The notes under the pieces were generated by a model that saw only the letters and a list, made by a program, of their open reading frames with translations, had not been told where the DNA came from and ran no database searches. This document shows positions 1 through 7,767 of a stretch of DNA of 12,621 bases, in pieces. The stretch is from Lentimicrobium sp. (GTDB lineage: Bacteria > Bacteroidota > Bacteroidia > Bacteroidales > Lentimicrobiaceae). Both the position numbers and the translations under genes were made by a program. Every line of letters starts with the position of its first letter. The first letter of the stretch is position 1. Where the stretch lies: assembly GCA_013336205.1 (NCBI GenBank), contig JAAXUD010000030.1:1-12621 (forward strand), given 5' to 3'.

Positions 1-39
1 TTGTAACTATCATTGCCAGCAATGTGCAGGCGGACTGGC

Positions 40-79
40 AAAAGAGCAGGGAAACGGCATGTCGTGTCCCTGCTCTTTT
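40..79. terminator. Terminator-like perfect hairpin, possibly bidirectional
   Basis: A perfect 13-bp inverted repeat (AAAAGAGCAGGGA at 40-52, TCCCTGCTCTTTT at 67-79) encloses a 14-base loop. One arm starts with an A-run and the other ends with a T-run, so it could terminate transcription from either side. A TAA at 4-6 could be the stop of a gene lying mostly outside the window, but the frame cannot be proved. Inferred role: end of the upstream transcription unit. Confidence 0.65.
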
Positions 80-133
80 GAATTTCAGGCTTCGCCCGTT
101 ATTCTACCCGTCAGATTATACAATATATTCTCT

Positions 134-165
134 CTTGAAATACCCCCGGATATTTTGTATATTTG
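134..165 (+). promoter_or_regulatory. Bacteroidota-type promoter for the sensor kinase gene
   Basis: TATATTTG at 158-165 matches the Bacteroidota -7 consensus TAnnTTTG exactly. CTTG at 134-137 gives a TTG-type -33 element with a 20-base spacer, within the usual range. Transcription would start near 170 and leave a leader of about 90 bases before the ATG at 264. It lies just past the hairpin at 40-79, as expected for the start of a new transcription unit. Confidence 0.55.
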
Positions 166-263
166 ATCTCAGCATCAAATGGTCATATCCGGCTTTTGCA
201 GGGCAGAATCTGCATCAGTTCAGTTTGCAGTTGTTATAATGTTTGGTAATCTTCACCGGCAGG

Positions 264-3200
264 ATGAAAAACAAGTCATTGATTATTGGATTGTTTCTCC
301 TGGTTTCTTTTCATACCAGCGCACAGCAATACTTTTTTTCGGGATATTCTATTGAAGACGGACTTTCACAGAGTGTTGTCAATTGCATATTTCAGGATTC
401 AAGAGGATACATCTGGTTCGGTACACAAAACGGACTGAATAAATTCAATGGATACAACTTCGAGGTCTTTAACTACAATCCAGGTGACACAAATTCAATC
501 GCCGGCAACTGGATTTATAGCATAGCAGAAGATAAAGAAGCAAACCTCTGGATCGGGACAAAAAGTGGCCTGATAAAGTATACCAGGAAAGAAAACCACT
601 TCAGCAGGATAAGGTACACCGTGCCTTACGGGGCTCAGATTACCGACTGTGTTTATGAGGTGAAATGTGCCGGCAATGGAAAAATACTCATCAATACGCC
701 ACCGGTGCTTACCGTGTGCAATCCTGAAACCCTATCGTTTACTCATTATATCAGCCCGCTGACTTACGACGGCAGTGTTCAGGACTACAATATTCCATTG
801 CTGGAAGACAGGCAAGGCCGCATCTGGATGGCCTCAACAAAAGGGCTGGCTGTATTCTCGCCCGGTGCCGGGACTTTCAGGGTTTTCAATCACAATCCTT
901 CCGATCCGGAAAGCCTTTCAGATAACAATGTCACTGCGTTGTATGAGGATAAGAAAGGCGACCTCTGGATAGGAACCTCAGCAGGATTGAATCAGCTGGT
1001 AAGCGGTGGAAGCCGGTTTATACATTACTATAATTCCCCTGGTGCTGTTTCATTGAGCAATAATTTCATCAGGGCAATTCTTGGCGATAAATCGGGTAAT
1101 CTTTGGATTGCAACCGAAGGAGGAAGCCTGAACAGAATGTTTCGGGACAAGGACAAACTGCTGATATCGGAAAGGTTCACTGCCGAAAAAAGCGGGCTTA
1201 ATCACAATATAAACCTTTCGCTGGCAATCGATAACTCCGGCAACCTCTGGATAGGCACCCTTTCGGGGCTCAACAAAACCGACCTGAAAAGGCGGAATTT
1301 TAACCTTTACCGGAAAGGGGATACGCCTTATTCTGTTGATCTGGCCGGAAATGTGATTGCTTCTGTTTATAAAGATGAAGCTGATGTTATCTGGATTGGT
1401 AACTGGGGGCAGGGGCTTAATCTTTATAACCGGAAAACCGGCAGCGTTGAGCATTATTCTTCTAAAAAGGACGGACTGTATTACATTCCCAACGATTATG
1501 TTCATTCTGTTTTTAAAGACAACGAGCACAACATCTGGCTGGGTACCCGCGATGGCCTCCTGGTTTATGACAGGCAGAAGCACAGTTTCTCGCGCCCCGG
1601 AGTGCTTTTAAAGAATGCCGGGTTGCCCGGTTTCCAGGGATTGAGAATTAATATGATGATGCAGGACCGGCAAGGTTCCTATTGGATTGCAACCAATGAT
1701 GGTATTTATAAGAAGGGAAAAAATAAGCCATATCCCGAACATTACTATGCCGGGGCAGCGGCCGGATACAACATCAGTTCTAACCTGGTTTACGCGGTAC
1801 TCGAAGATAGGGACGGGGACATCTGGATAGGGACCATAAACGGCCTGGATGTTATTGGTCATGAAAAGAAAGAAATAAACCATTACAGGAAGGATGAAAA
1901 TAAGAACGGATCACTTTCCGATAATTTTATCACCGCTTTGTGTGAAGATCAGCAGGGTGATATCTGGATCGGAACCAACTCTTATTTAAACCGCTTTTCA
2001 AAGAAAGAAAACGCGTTCACTTATTATTCCAGGGAAGATGGTTTTCCCGGTAATGTTGTGTACAGCATTCTTGAAGATAGAAATCACAGCCTTTGGTTTG
2101 CCACCGGAAATGGATTGTGTCGCTTCGATACTGCCAGCAAAAAATTTCGCAGCTATTCGGTGGAAGATGGCTTGCAAAGTCCGGAATTCAACCTCAGGGC
2201 TGCTTTTATCAGCGAAGAAGGGGAGCTGTTTTTTGGAGGGATGAACGGTTTAAATTCCTTTTTTCCTGATTCACTCAGGGAGAATCCCTATATACCTGTG
2301 ATCGCATTTACTTCTGCTTATAAAATGACCAAAGGCACAAAGGAATATCTAAACCTTGAAAAGAGCGGACAAATAGCGCTTAATTACAATGAAAACACAT
2401 TTACAGTTGAATTTGCGGCACTGGAGTTTACAAATCCTGCAAAGAATGCATATGCTTACAAGCTTGAAGGCATAGACGACAACTGGAATTACATTGGTAA
2501 GCGGAATTTTGTTGCTTTCACCAGGCTCATACCGGGTGAATACACCCTGCGGGTGAAAGGAAGCAACAACGACGGGTTGTGGAATGAAACCGGGATTAGT
2601 CTTTCAATAGTGATCCATCCCCCCTGGTGGAAAAGCAACCTGGCTTATGTGGCTTATATTCTGGTGGTTATCTTTATGGTATTTCTGTATATTAAAATAC
2701 GGGAACGTAATCACCTAAGGGAGCTTAAGATACTGGAAGAAAAAGTTAAGTTAAGGACACAGCTGATAGAAAAGCAGAAGTCGGAAATATTGACCAAGAA
2801 TTCGGAGTTGAATGAGCTGAATGCAGCAAAAGACAAATTCTTTTCCATTATTGCCCATGATCTTCGCAATCCATTCAATACCATCATCGGAATGACCGAT
2901 ATTCTATTGATAACCTTAAATAATATCGATCCGCTCAAACTGCAAAAGAACCTCGAAAATATAAAAACATCCTCACAGCAGGCCCATGAGTTGCTTGAGA
3001 ATCTATTGTTGTGGGCCCGTTCGCAAACCGGTACCATATTATTCAAGCCCGAGCCGGTCGATCTTAGGGTATTGGTAGAAGAAGGTATCAGCCTTGTTGC
3101 TGTTCAGGCTGCCAGGAAGAACATTGAGTTGTTTACTGAATTTAAACCATGCAGACTGATTAACGCGGATGTGAATATGATCCATACAATTCTTAGAAAT

Positions 3201-3509
3201 CTACTCACCAATGCCTTGAAATTTACCAACAGAAATGGTAAAATTCATATCAGCGTATCAGAAAACAAGGGTTTCTGCGTATTGAGTGTAAAGGATAGTG
3301 GTATAGGAATTTCAGCAGAAAAAGTAAAGAACCTGTTTAGTATTGACACTTCTCACAAGACCAAAGGCACCGATCAGGAACCCGGAACTGGATTGGGATT
3401 AATTCTTTGCAGGGAATTAATTGAAAAACATGATGGCCGGATTGAGGTTGCCAGCGAACCGGGGAAAGGCAGCGAGTTCACGGTTCTGATTCCTGTTGCA
3501 GTAAAATAA
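264..3509 (+). CDS. Two-component sensor histidine kinase with propeller repeats and Y_Y_Y domain
   Basis: This is a membrane sensor kinase of the Bacteroidota propeller/Y_Y_Y type. It should sense a periplasmic ligand and autophosphorylate a histidine in the cytoplasm. The ATG at 264 is preferred over the in-frame TTG at 243 because it opens directly into a signal peptide (about residues 1-20, ending HTSA). About thirteen blade motifs of the form IWIGT/LWFAT follow up to residue ~680, then a Y_Y_Y domain (~728-790), a membrane helix (~793-812) and a coiled coil (~815-855). The HisKA motif IAHDLRN has His865. The HATPase has N-box Asn979/Asn983, DSGIG from Asp1011 and GTGLG from Gly1041. The protein stops right after the ATPase, so the receiver and AraC-type HTH domains of classic hybrid (HTCS) proteins are missing, and no response regulator lies nearby. 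The ligand is unknown. Confidence 0.95.
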   Translation: MKNKSLIIGLFLLVSFHTSAQQYFFSGYSIEDGLSQSVVNCIFQDSRGYIWFGTQNGLNKFNGYNFEVFNYNPGDTNSIAGNWIYSIAEDKEANLWIGTKSGLIKYTRKENHFSRIRYTVPYGAQITDCVYEVKCAGNGKILINTPPVLTVCNPETLSFTHYISPLTYDGSVQDYNIPLLEDRQGRIWMASTKGLAVFSPGAGTFRVFNHNPSDPESLSDNNVTALYEDKKGDLWIGTSAGLNQLVSGGSRFIHYYNSPGAVSLSNNFIRAILGDKSGNLWIATEGGSLNRMFRDKDKLLISERFTAEKSGLNHNINLSLAIDNSGNLWIGTLSGLNKTDLKRRNFNLYRKGDTPYSVDLAGNVIASVYKDEADVIWIGNWGQGLNLYNRKTGSVEHYSSKKDGLYYIPNDYVHSVFKDNEHNIWLGTRDGLLVYDRQKHSFSRPGVLLKNAGLPGFQGLRINMMMQDRQGSYWIATNDGIYKKGKNKPYPEHYYAGAAAGYNISSNLVYAVLEDRDGDIWIGTINGLDVIGHEKKEINHYRKDENKNGSLSDNFITALCEDQQGDIWIGTNSYLNRFSKKENAFTYYSREDGFPGNVVYSILEDRNHSLWFATGNGLCRFDTASKKFRSYSVEDGLQSPEFNLRAAFISEEGELFFGGMNGLNSFFPDSLRENPYIPVIAFTSAYKMTKGTKEYLNLEKSGQIALNYNENTFTVEFAALEFTNPAKNAYAYKLEGIDDNWNYIGKRNFVAFTRLIPGEYTLRVKGSNNDGLWNETGISLSIVIHPPWWKSNLAYVAYILVVIFMVFLYIKIRERNHLRELKILEEKVKLRTQLIEKQKSEILTKNSELNELNAAKDKFFSIIAHDLRNPFNTIIGMTDILLITLNNIDPLKLQKNLENIKTSSQQAHELLENLLLWARSQTGTILFKPEPVDLRVLVEEGISLVAVQAARKNIELFTEFKPCRLINADVNMIHTILRNLLTNALKFTNRNGKIHISVSENKGFCVLSVKDSGIGISAEKVKNLFSIDTSHKTKGTDQEPGTGLGLILCRELIEKHDGRIEVASEPGKGSEFTVLIPVAVK

Positions 3510-3615
3510 GGCATGTAGGCCTGCCTGCCTTAATCATCAACTGGAAGGAAGATTTATTCCAGGATTTCCGTGTTTTAACTTATCCCGGCAAAGCATAAAC
3601 TTTTGTCGTCTTATA

Positions 3616-3677
3616 GGCTAAAGCCCCTGTGATTACTTTATTTTTTTTTGCCACCGGCTTCAGCCGGTGGCAAAAAA
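3616..3677. repeat. REP-like double palindrome (GGCTaaAGCC plus 16-bp hairpin)
   Basis: Two inverted repeats share the core GGCT-NN-AGCC. The small one is GGCT-AA-AGCC at 3616-3625. The large one is a perfect 16-bp stem (arms 3644-3659 and 3662-3677, core GCCACCGGCT / AGCCGGTGGC) around a two-base TC loop, flanked by T- and A-runs. The paired palindromes with a shared core resemble REP elements mobilised by RAYT-type (TnpA-REP) transposases. No such transposase gene is in the window. The T/A runs would also let it act as a bidirectional terminator. Confidence 0.65.
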
Positions 3678-3853
3678 TTACCCGGGTTAAGGCTTTGCTG
3701 AAGCAATTGGTAAATAATAGATATAAGAGAATCTTCGGATGCATTGCCGGGGTTTTCAGACAAAGTATTGGTTATTCAGGGGCGCTGAAAAAGAGCGATA
3801 TACCTCAAAACAGAACAGCGAAAGATTAAACAGCCTTATAGGAACAAAAGAGT

Positions 3854-3894
3854 AGGGCAATCACATCCGTTGCCCTTTCGGGCTTGCCTTTTTT
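3854..3894 (+). terminator. Terminator-like structure with two competing stems
   Basis: AGGGCAA (3854-3860) pairs perfectly with TTGCCCT (3870-3876) over a 9-base loop. The same GCCC (3872-3875) can instead pair with GGGC (3880-3883) through a TTTC loop, followed shortly by a T6 run at 3889-3894. Either stem could support termination. The site lies upstream of the promoter box at 4017, so it more likely ends earlier transcription than controls the next gene. Confidence 0.45.
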
Positions 3895-4016
3895 GGTTTT
3901 ATATCAACTATTGGATTTTCCCCGGCCGCCCTATCGGTAAACCGGCCATTTTATTCTGTATAATCCCCGATTGCATCGTTAAAGCGCTTACCGATTTCTT
4001 TGGCAGGTTAGTCGAA

Positions 4017-4024
4017 TATATTTG
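4017..4024 (+). promoter_or_regulatory. Bacteroidota -7 promoter box for the paralogous pair
   Basis: TATATTTG matches the TAnnTTTG consensus exactly. The nearest TTTG upstream (3999-4002) leaves only a 14-base spacer, shorter than usual; TTTC at 3995-3998 would give 18. A start near 4030 leaves a leader of about 60 bases before the ATG at 4092. Confidence 0.45.
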
Positions 4025-4077
4025 TTTGTAATACAGTATGTTACGTAATTTTATGCCATCAACAATTAACCTTAAAC

Positions 4078-4084
4078 AGGAGGA
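4078..4084 (+). promoter_or_regulatory. Strong Shine-Dalgarno site that fixes the start at 4092
   Basis: AGGAGGA sits seven bases before the ATG at 4092. The site is unusually strong for this window, where other genes have A-rich leaders. It rules out the in-frame ATG at 4038, which would add 18 residues before an obvious signal peptide. Confidence 0.7.
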
Positions 4085-4091
4085 TAAAACC

Positions 4092-4565
4092 ATGAAAAAA
4101 CTTATTGCTGTGGTACTGCTGCTTATGTTCGCTCTTGTGCTGGTGGCAGCTGCCGAAACCCCAAATTATGTTACAACAGGAGGAAAAACATACTTCTGTG
4201 AGAAGATGAAGCCAGGATTATTCTGTGCCAGAATCACTATGGACGATGGAACCATACTGAAAGTCCCGTTTGGGAAAGTGGATTCCTATTCATGCAAAGG
4301 ACGTTTGTTTGAAAGACTTCCTGTAAAATGTGAAGGTGCACCTGAAGACTGCACCGCCCTTATGGAATACATAACATCGCGCAATGGGCTGAGGCTTTAT
4401 AAATATTGCGAATATGGCGAATGCGGTGATCTGTATAACAACACATACCAGGAGGCCCACTTGCAGTTTGTGTTCTTTGTATTTCAGGAGGGGGAGTTTT
4501 ACCTGGAGGTTGATCAGAAAAATGCACCCACTGTGCTTCCGTTTTTTGGTATCGAAGTGCTTTGA
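4092..4565 (+). CDS. Small exported cysteine-rich protein, paralogue 1 (function unknown)
   Basis: A 157-residue protein I do not recognise. It has a clear signal peptide (residues 1 to ~21, ending VAAA). The mature part carries seven cysteines (36, 45, 68, 80, 87, 106, 111), suggesting a disulfide-bonded periplasmic or secreted protein. It aligns without gaps to the product of the next gene from residue 31 to 106. By my hand count 33 of 76 positions are identical, including GxTYFC (31-36), DG and KV around 52-58, GR at 70-71, LP at 76-77, ME at 91-92 and RNGxRLYxYC (97-106). The C-terminal thirds differ. The start is set by the AGGAGGA site. The next gene begins 71 bases downstream, so the two probably form one operon ending at the terminator at 5156-5195. 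Confidence 0.85.
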   Translation: MKKLIAVVLLLMFALVLVAAAETPNYVTTGGKTYFCEKMKPGLFCARITMDDGTILKVPFGKVDSYSCKGRLFERLPVKCEGAPEDCTALMEYITSRNGLRLYKYCEYGECGDLYNNTYQEAHLQFVFFVFQEGEFYLEVDQKNAPTVLPFFGIEVL

Positions 4566-4599
4566 TTATTGTGTGGATTATGTTGCCGGTTTGTAATCT

Positions 4600-4615
4600 G
4601 CACTTTCCGGAGTGC
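4600..4615 (+). other. Small intercistronic hairpin
   Basis: GCACT (4600-4604) and AGTGC (4611-4615) form a 5-bp stem around TTCCGG between the two paralogous genes. There is no T-run, so it is not a standard terminator. It might affect the relative expression or mRNA stability of the two genes, or be chance. Confidence 0.3.
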
Positions 4616-4636
4616 TTAACTATTAAAACAAATGTT

Positions 4637-5128
4637 ATGAAAACGCATTTAATAATATTGATGCTGGTGATTTTTTCAACAGGAGCAATGGCTGAATCAG
4701 ATGGAGATGACTTCGTTGTTGCAGATGGAGTTACTTATTTTTGTCAGGACATGAGAATCGGATTGCTCAGAACATGGATATATACCCCGGATGGCGGTAT
4801 AGTCAAAGTATCCAACAACAATGTACAGGCATACCGCTTAAATGGCCGTCAGTATGAATTGCTGCCGCTGATCGATCGTTGTGGTGATACGGTTGACCAT
4901 GCTTTTATGGAGTTTATCGCTATGCGGAATGGCAATCGCTTATACAGGTATTGCAGTAATTGCAGCAAATACGATCCCTTAAACGGCGAAATAGCCCCGC
5001 TCAACTTTGTGTACCGCTATTATGTATCTGAAAACGGTCATCTTAAGTTATTGACCGAGGAGGAGGTGAATGGTGATGCATTGGCCTGCTATAAAGTAAA
5101 AGTCATAAAAGACAATAAAAGAAAATGA
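4637..5128 (+). CDS. Small exported cysteine-containing protein, paralogue 2 (function unknown)
   Basis: A 163-residue protein paralogous to the preceding gene's product. The ATG at 4637 is chosen because it begins a signal peptide (about residues 1-19, ending AMA). The frame is open 25 codons further upstream, but that part has no export signal and overlaps the previous gene's end. Shared positions are GxTYFC (31-36), GR (70-71), LP (76-77), ME (91-92) and RNGxRLYxYC (97-106), with identical residue numbers in both proteins. Its cysteines are 36, 82, 106, 109 and 151, so only Cys36 and Cys106 are common to both; these are the best candidates for a conserved disulfide. The tail is lysine-rich (KDNKRK). 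The start has an A-rich leader instead of the strong Shine-Dalgarno seen upstream, which may mean weaker translation. Confidence 0.85.
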   Translation: MKTHLIILMLVIFSTGAMAESDGDDFVVADGVTYFCQDMRIGLLRTWIYTPDGGIVKVSNNNVQAYRLNGRQYELLPLIDRCGDTVDHAFMEFIAMRNGNRLYRYCSNCSKYDPLNGEIAPLNFVYRYYVSENGHLKLLTEEEVNGDALACYKVKVIKDNKRK

Positions 5129-5155
5129 TCAGTCGGGCAGTATTTGAGTTTCAGT

Positions 5156-5195
5156 GACAAGAGGTTGCAAGGATTTTGCAGCCTCTTGTCTTTTA
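5156..5195 (+). terminator. Strong intrinsic terminator of the paralogue operon
   Basis: GACAAGAGG (5156-5164) pairs with CCTCTTGTC (5182-5190). The stem extends inward through TTGCAA/TTGCAG with one wobble, giving 15 pairs around a 5-base loop (5171-5175), followed directly by TTTTAT. It lies 27 bases after the second paralogue's stop. Confidence 0.85.
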
Positions 5196-5671
5196 TATCA
5201 GATCTGCTTTACCCGTTTATAGCGAAGCTTACTGAAAAACTCCGTTAAGAGTTTCCAGGATTAGCTACAGGTGTAGTCATAAATCCATTCCTGCTAAATC
5301 CGTTAATTATTCCATTTCGCTGTCTCTGAATTCTGATCCCCTTTATTTCTAACCTGATCAATTCACAAAGGTTGTGGATAGTTCAGTATTAAATCAATCA
5401 TCATCTGAACTAATTAATTTATAAAATACCCTTTAATGGCTAATAAGGGAGGTTGAATGTATAAATGGTTATTTATCCGGCTAAAACGACCGGAATAGAT
5501 TTACGGTTTGCTAATAATCAAATTTCACAGCAAGTTGATGCAATTAGTGGAAGAAATTGAAATTCAACCCGTTTATACAGTATTTCAATCCAACTACACA
5601 TTTTGAAAATTAACTGCTGTAAACCGCAATACTTTTGGTTCGGATTTCAGAAGCAAATTCTGTTTTCTATT
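5196..5671. other. AT-rich spacer with no credible gene
   Basis: This stretch has frequent stops in all frames and lower GC than the flanking genes. One frame at 5457-5606 starts with ATG after a GGGAGG site but meets an in-frame TAG after 13 codons, then stays open to 5604. I do not call it a gene. No repeat, tRNA-like fold or promoter box is convincing here. It may be decayed coding sequence, as with the - strand remnant next to it. Confidence 0.5.
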
Positions 5672-5931
5672 TCACAAAGAGTTATTAACTAAATAGTTTG
5701 AATAAAAATCGTCAATAGTTTTTAACGATTGCTTAGCATTCTGTTCATTTTTTAATGCAGTGTCAATAATAGGTTTCAGTTTGGCGAATTTCCAGCAGTA
5801 TCCATTGTTTTCTACTGTCCGGATATTTTCTGTTTAATCCAGGCATTTAGGATTGCCCGTTTCATGCCATCGTTAATCAGGAGGGACATCTGCTTATTAA
5901 AAGAATGTTCAGACTGATTTGTTGCTAACAT
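5672..5931 (-). pseudogene. Small - strand gene broken by a frameshift (function unknown)
   Basis: On the - strand an ATG at 5931 opens 39 codons that end at TAG (5814-5812). Codons here look coding; the last residues are WIKQKISGQ. In the -1 frame, open from 5833 to the stop at 5674-5672 (53 sense codons), the sequence continues just as naturally, with VENNGYCWKFAKLKPIID soon after the junction and YSNYLVNNSL at the end. A single missing base between 5812 and 5833 would join them into one protein of about 86 residues. A TACTTTTG -7-like box (- strand, 5996-5989) and an A-rich leader precede the ATG, though no -33 element is visible. No classic slippery heptamer was seen, so decay or a sequencing error is more likely than programmed frameshifting. 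I do not recognise the family. Confidence 0.45.
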
Positions 5932-6018
5932 TATTTTTTTGATCCCGGGTTTTTGACTTCAATTCCCAGCTTGCATTACATTCAATTTCAAAAGTAATTT
6001 TAACCAAAACTGTTAGTC

Positions 6019-7611
6019 ATGATAAAATTTATAACCATTTTCATTTACAGTTTATTGTCTGTTGGATTGTCTGCTCAGAGTATCCACAACAACGGTGCAC
6101 ACATCGTAAGCCAGTCCGGTACCTTTTGGGTGATTGACAACGGCAACTTTACACTGAAAAGCGAAAGCGCCACCAACCTGGCAACCATGGCCAATCTCAA
6201 CATCGGGGCGGATGCCTCGCTTACGCTAACACCGACGAGCTACCTCACAGTGAACGGCACCTTATCTAACAGTTCTGGAATTGACGGGCTTGTTTTGCAA
6301 TCTACCCTTGATGGCACAAGTTCGCTTATCCAGTCTACCAACGCTGTTGATGCTACCATAAACCGTTACATTACCGGGAGCACAAGCCTGACGGCCAATA
6401 CCTACCACCTGGTTTCGGTGCCACTTACGCCGGCAACAAATTCAACCTCAAACCTGTTTTTTGGTTCTTACCTTTTTGATTATGATGTAGCCTCCGATTC
6501 ATGGCAAAGTTTAGGAACTTCTACTGCAACTTCACTCGATGAAACCAAAGGCTACATGATTTATGCACCGGAGGCCACGCACACATATACCTTTGCCGGG
6601 CCCATGAATGCGGGGAGTTTTACTCCGACGATAGTATTCGCAGGTGCAGGCAACAACCTGGTTCCGAATCCTTATCCTTCGGCTATTGATTGGGATGCAA
6701 CTTCAGGCTGGACAAAAGATCCCACAAAAATAGCCAACTCGGTTTATATCTGGCCTTCTGGTGCTATGGATGGAAATTATGCCGCTTATGTTAACGGAGT
6801 CGCTACCTTCGGCGGTTCACGATATATTCCGGCTGGTCAGTCTTTTTTTGTAAAAGCCATCGGCACCTCTCCTGTTTTAACCATGAATGACAATGTTCGG
6901 GTTCACAACAACAAAGCATTTTTCAAAGATGACGAAGCAATTCCGGATTTACTGCGCATACTGGCTGTAAGCAACGATTACAAAGATGAAGCGGTGGTTC
7001 GGTTTACCGAAAGTGCCTCTGCCTCTTCAGACTATGAATACGATGCCTGGAAATTTTATGGCAGTGAAGGCGCTCCCCAGCTATACTCCCTTACCGAAGA
7101 TAATGAAATGCTGGCCATCAACAGCCTGCCTCCCCTTGAAACATCCTATATCGTGCCCTTGAATTTTGAAATGAGTGCCAACAAACAGGTTACGTTCACT
7201 TTTAAAAATATTGAAAGTTTCGACCCTTCAGTGAACATTTTCCTCAAAGACGAGCTCAGCAATCAAACTGTCAATCTTCGCAACCAGCAGTTATACACCT
7301 TCAACCACGATGCCGAAAATGCCGCCACTCGTTTTAAACTTGTCTTTGGCGGAACTATTGGTGTGGAAGAAATTTCAACCGACATCAACAGCATGTGGAT
7401 TTCCGGCAGCACCCTTTACATCCATACACCTGAACTAACCGGACAAACGGGGTTAGTAGAAGTTTATAACGCTTCCGGTCAAAAGCTGATAAGCCGTACA
7501 ATGGTTTTGACCGGGCTTTCAACCATGGAACTACATCATAAAGGTTTTGTGGTTGTAAAACTTACTACCGGGCAAAAAGTAATAACAGTAAAAGGGATTT
7601 TGATCAAATAG
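6019..7611 (+). CDS. Secreted protein with C-terminal type IX secretion sorting domain
   Basis: A 530-residue surface or extracellular protein. The signal peptide covers residues 1 to ~19 (MIKFITIF... ending GLSA). The body is Thr/Ser/Asn-rich and beta-strand-like, with an early repeat-like stretch (~45-85) and the motif NRYITG (115-120). PNPYPSAIDWD (216-226) is a phrase I associate with large secreted Bacteroidota proteins. The last ~80 residues (from ~450) look like a T9SS type A sorting domain: YNASGQKLISR (483-493), then GFVVVKL (509-515) and a basic hydrophobic end KGILIK. Such domains direct export through the Por secretion machinery and are usually removed or used to anchor the protein. 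No enzymatic motif is visible. It stands alone after a long spacer; a possible weak promoter (TTTG at 5952, TACATTCA at 5977) precedes it. Confidence 0.88.
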   Translation: MIKFITIFIYSLLSVGLSAQSIHNNGAHIVSQSGTFWVIDNGNFTLKSESATNLATMANLNIGADASLTLTPTSYLTVNGTLSNSSGIDGLVLQSTLDGTSSLIQSTNAVDATINRYITGSTSLTANTYHLVSVPLTPATNSTSNLFFGSYLFDYDVASDSWQSLGTSTATSLDETKGYMIYAPEATHTYTFAGPMNAGSFTPTIVFAGAGNNLVPNPYPSAIDWDATSGWTKDPTKIANSVYIWPSGAMDGNYAAYVNGVATFGGSRYIPAGQSFFVKAIGTSPVLTMNDNVRVHNNKAFFKDDEAIPDLLRILAVSNDYKDEAVVRFTESASASSDYEYDAWKFYGSEGAPQLYSLTEDNEMLAINSLPPLETSYIVPLNFEMSANKQVTFTFKNIESFDPSVNIFLKDELSNQTVNLRNQQLYTFNHDAENAATRFKLVFGGTIGVEEISTDINSMWISGSTLYIHTPELTGQTGLVEVYNASGQKLISRTMVLTGLSTMELHHKGFVVVKLTTGQKVITVKGILIK

Positions 7612-7767
7612 CCCCCACGCCGGGCCGATTTTGGTTTTTTAGATTGAAGCAAATCGATTTTTGAAGACTAAAAACAAGTTTCAGAAGCTTTCTCACCCGA
7701 TCTCCTTTTGATGAGACAGGCAGGTGGGCTAAGGTCAAAAAACAATTAACACTTAAAAAATAGCACA

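Larger units (their letters stand above)
3510..4091. other. Non-coding spacer after the sensor kinase
   Basis: No convincing gene was seen here. Just after the kinase stop are two small hairpins: TAAGGCA/TGCCTTA (3507-3513 with 3526-3532, overlapping the stop codon) and CTGGAA/TTCCAG (3541-3546 with 3557-3562, followed by a T-rich stretch), the second a weak terminator candidate. Further on come a REP-like double palindrome (3616-3677), a terminator-like structure (3854-3894) and the promoter of the next gene. A 66-codon frame at 3629-3829 runs straight through the palindrome and is not credible as a whole. Confidence 0.6.

Noticed and set aside
24..239. 71-codon open frame on the + strand at the left edge
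   Set aside because: It runs through the 13-bp terminator-like hairpin and the promoter of the kinase gene and has no ribosome site or protein-like features.
1050..1583. 177-codon frame on the - strand inside the kinase gene
   Set aside because: It is antisense to well-supported propeller repeats, whose regular composition keeps the opposite frame open.
3629..3829. 66-codon frame on the + strand
   Set aside because: Its first third is the REP-like palindrome (40 of the first 50 bases are hairpin or T-run). The rest is mildly protein-like, but there is no start or homologue I can name.
4038..4091. In-frame upstream extension of the first paralogue from ATG 4038
   Set aside because: It would put 18 residues before a clear signal peptide and ignore the strong AGGAGGA site seven bases before the ATG at 4092.
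5370..5381. DnaA-box-like TTGTGGATAG
   Set aside because: A single copy with one mismatch and no cluster, so not evidence of a replication origin.
5457..5606. ATG after GGGAGG followed by 13 codons, an in-frame TAG, then 35 more open codons
   Set aside because: Suppression or recoding at TAG would need independent evidence. The region is AT-rich and otherwise non-coding, so chance is the simpler explanation.
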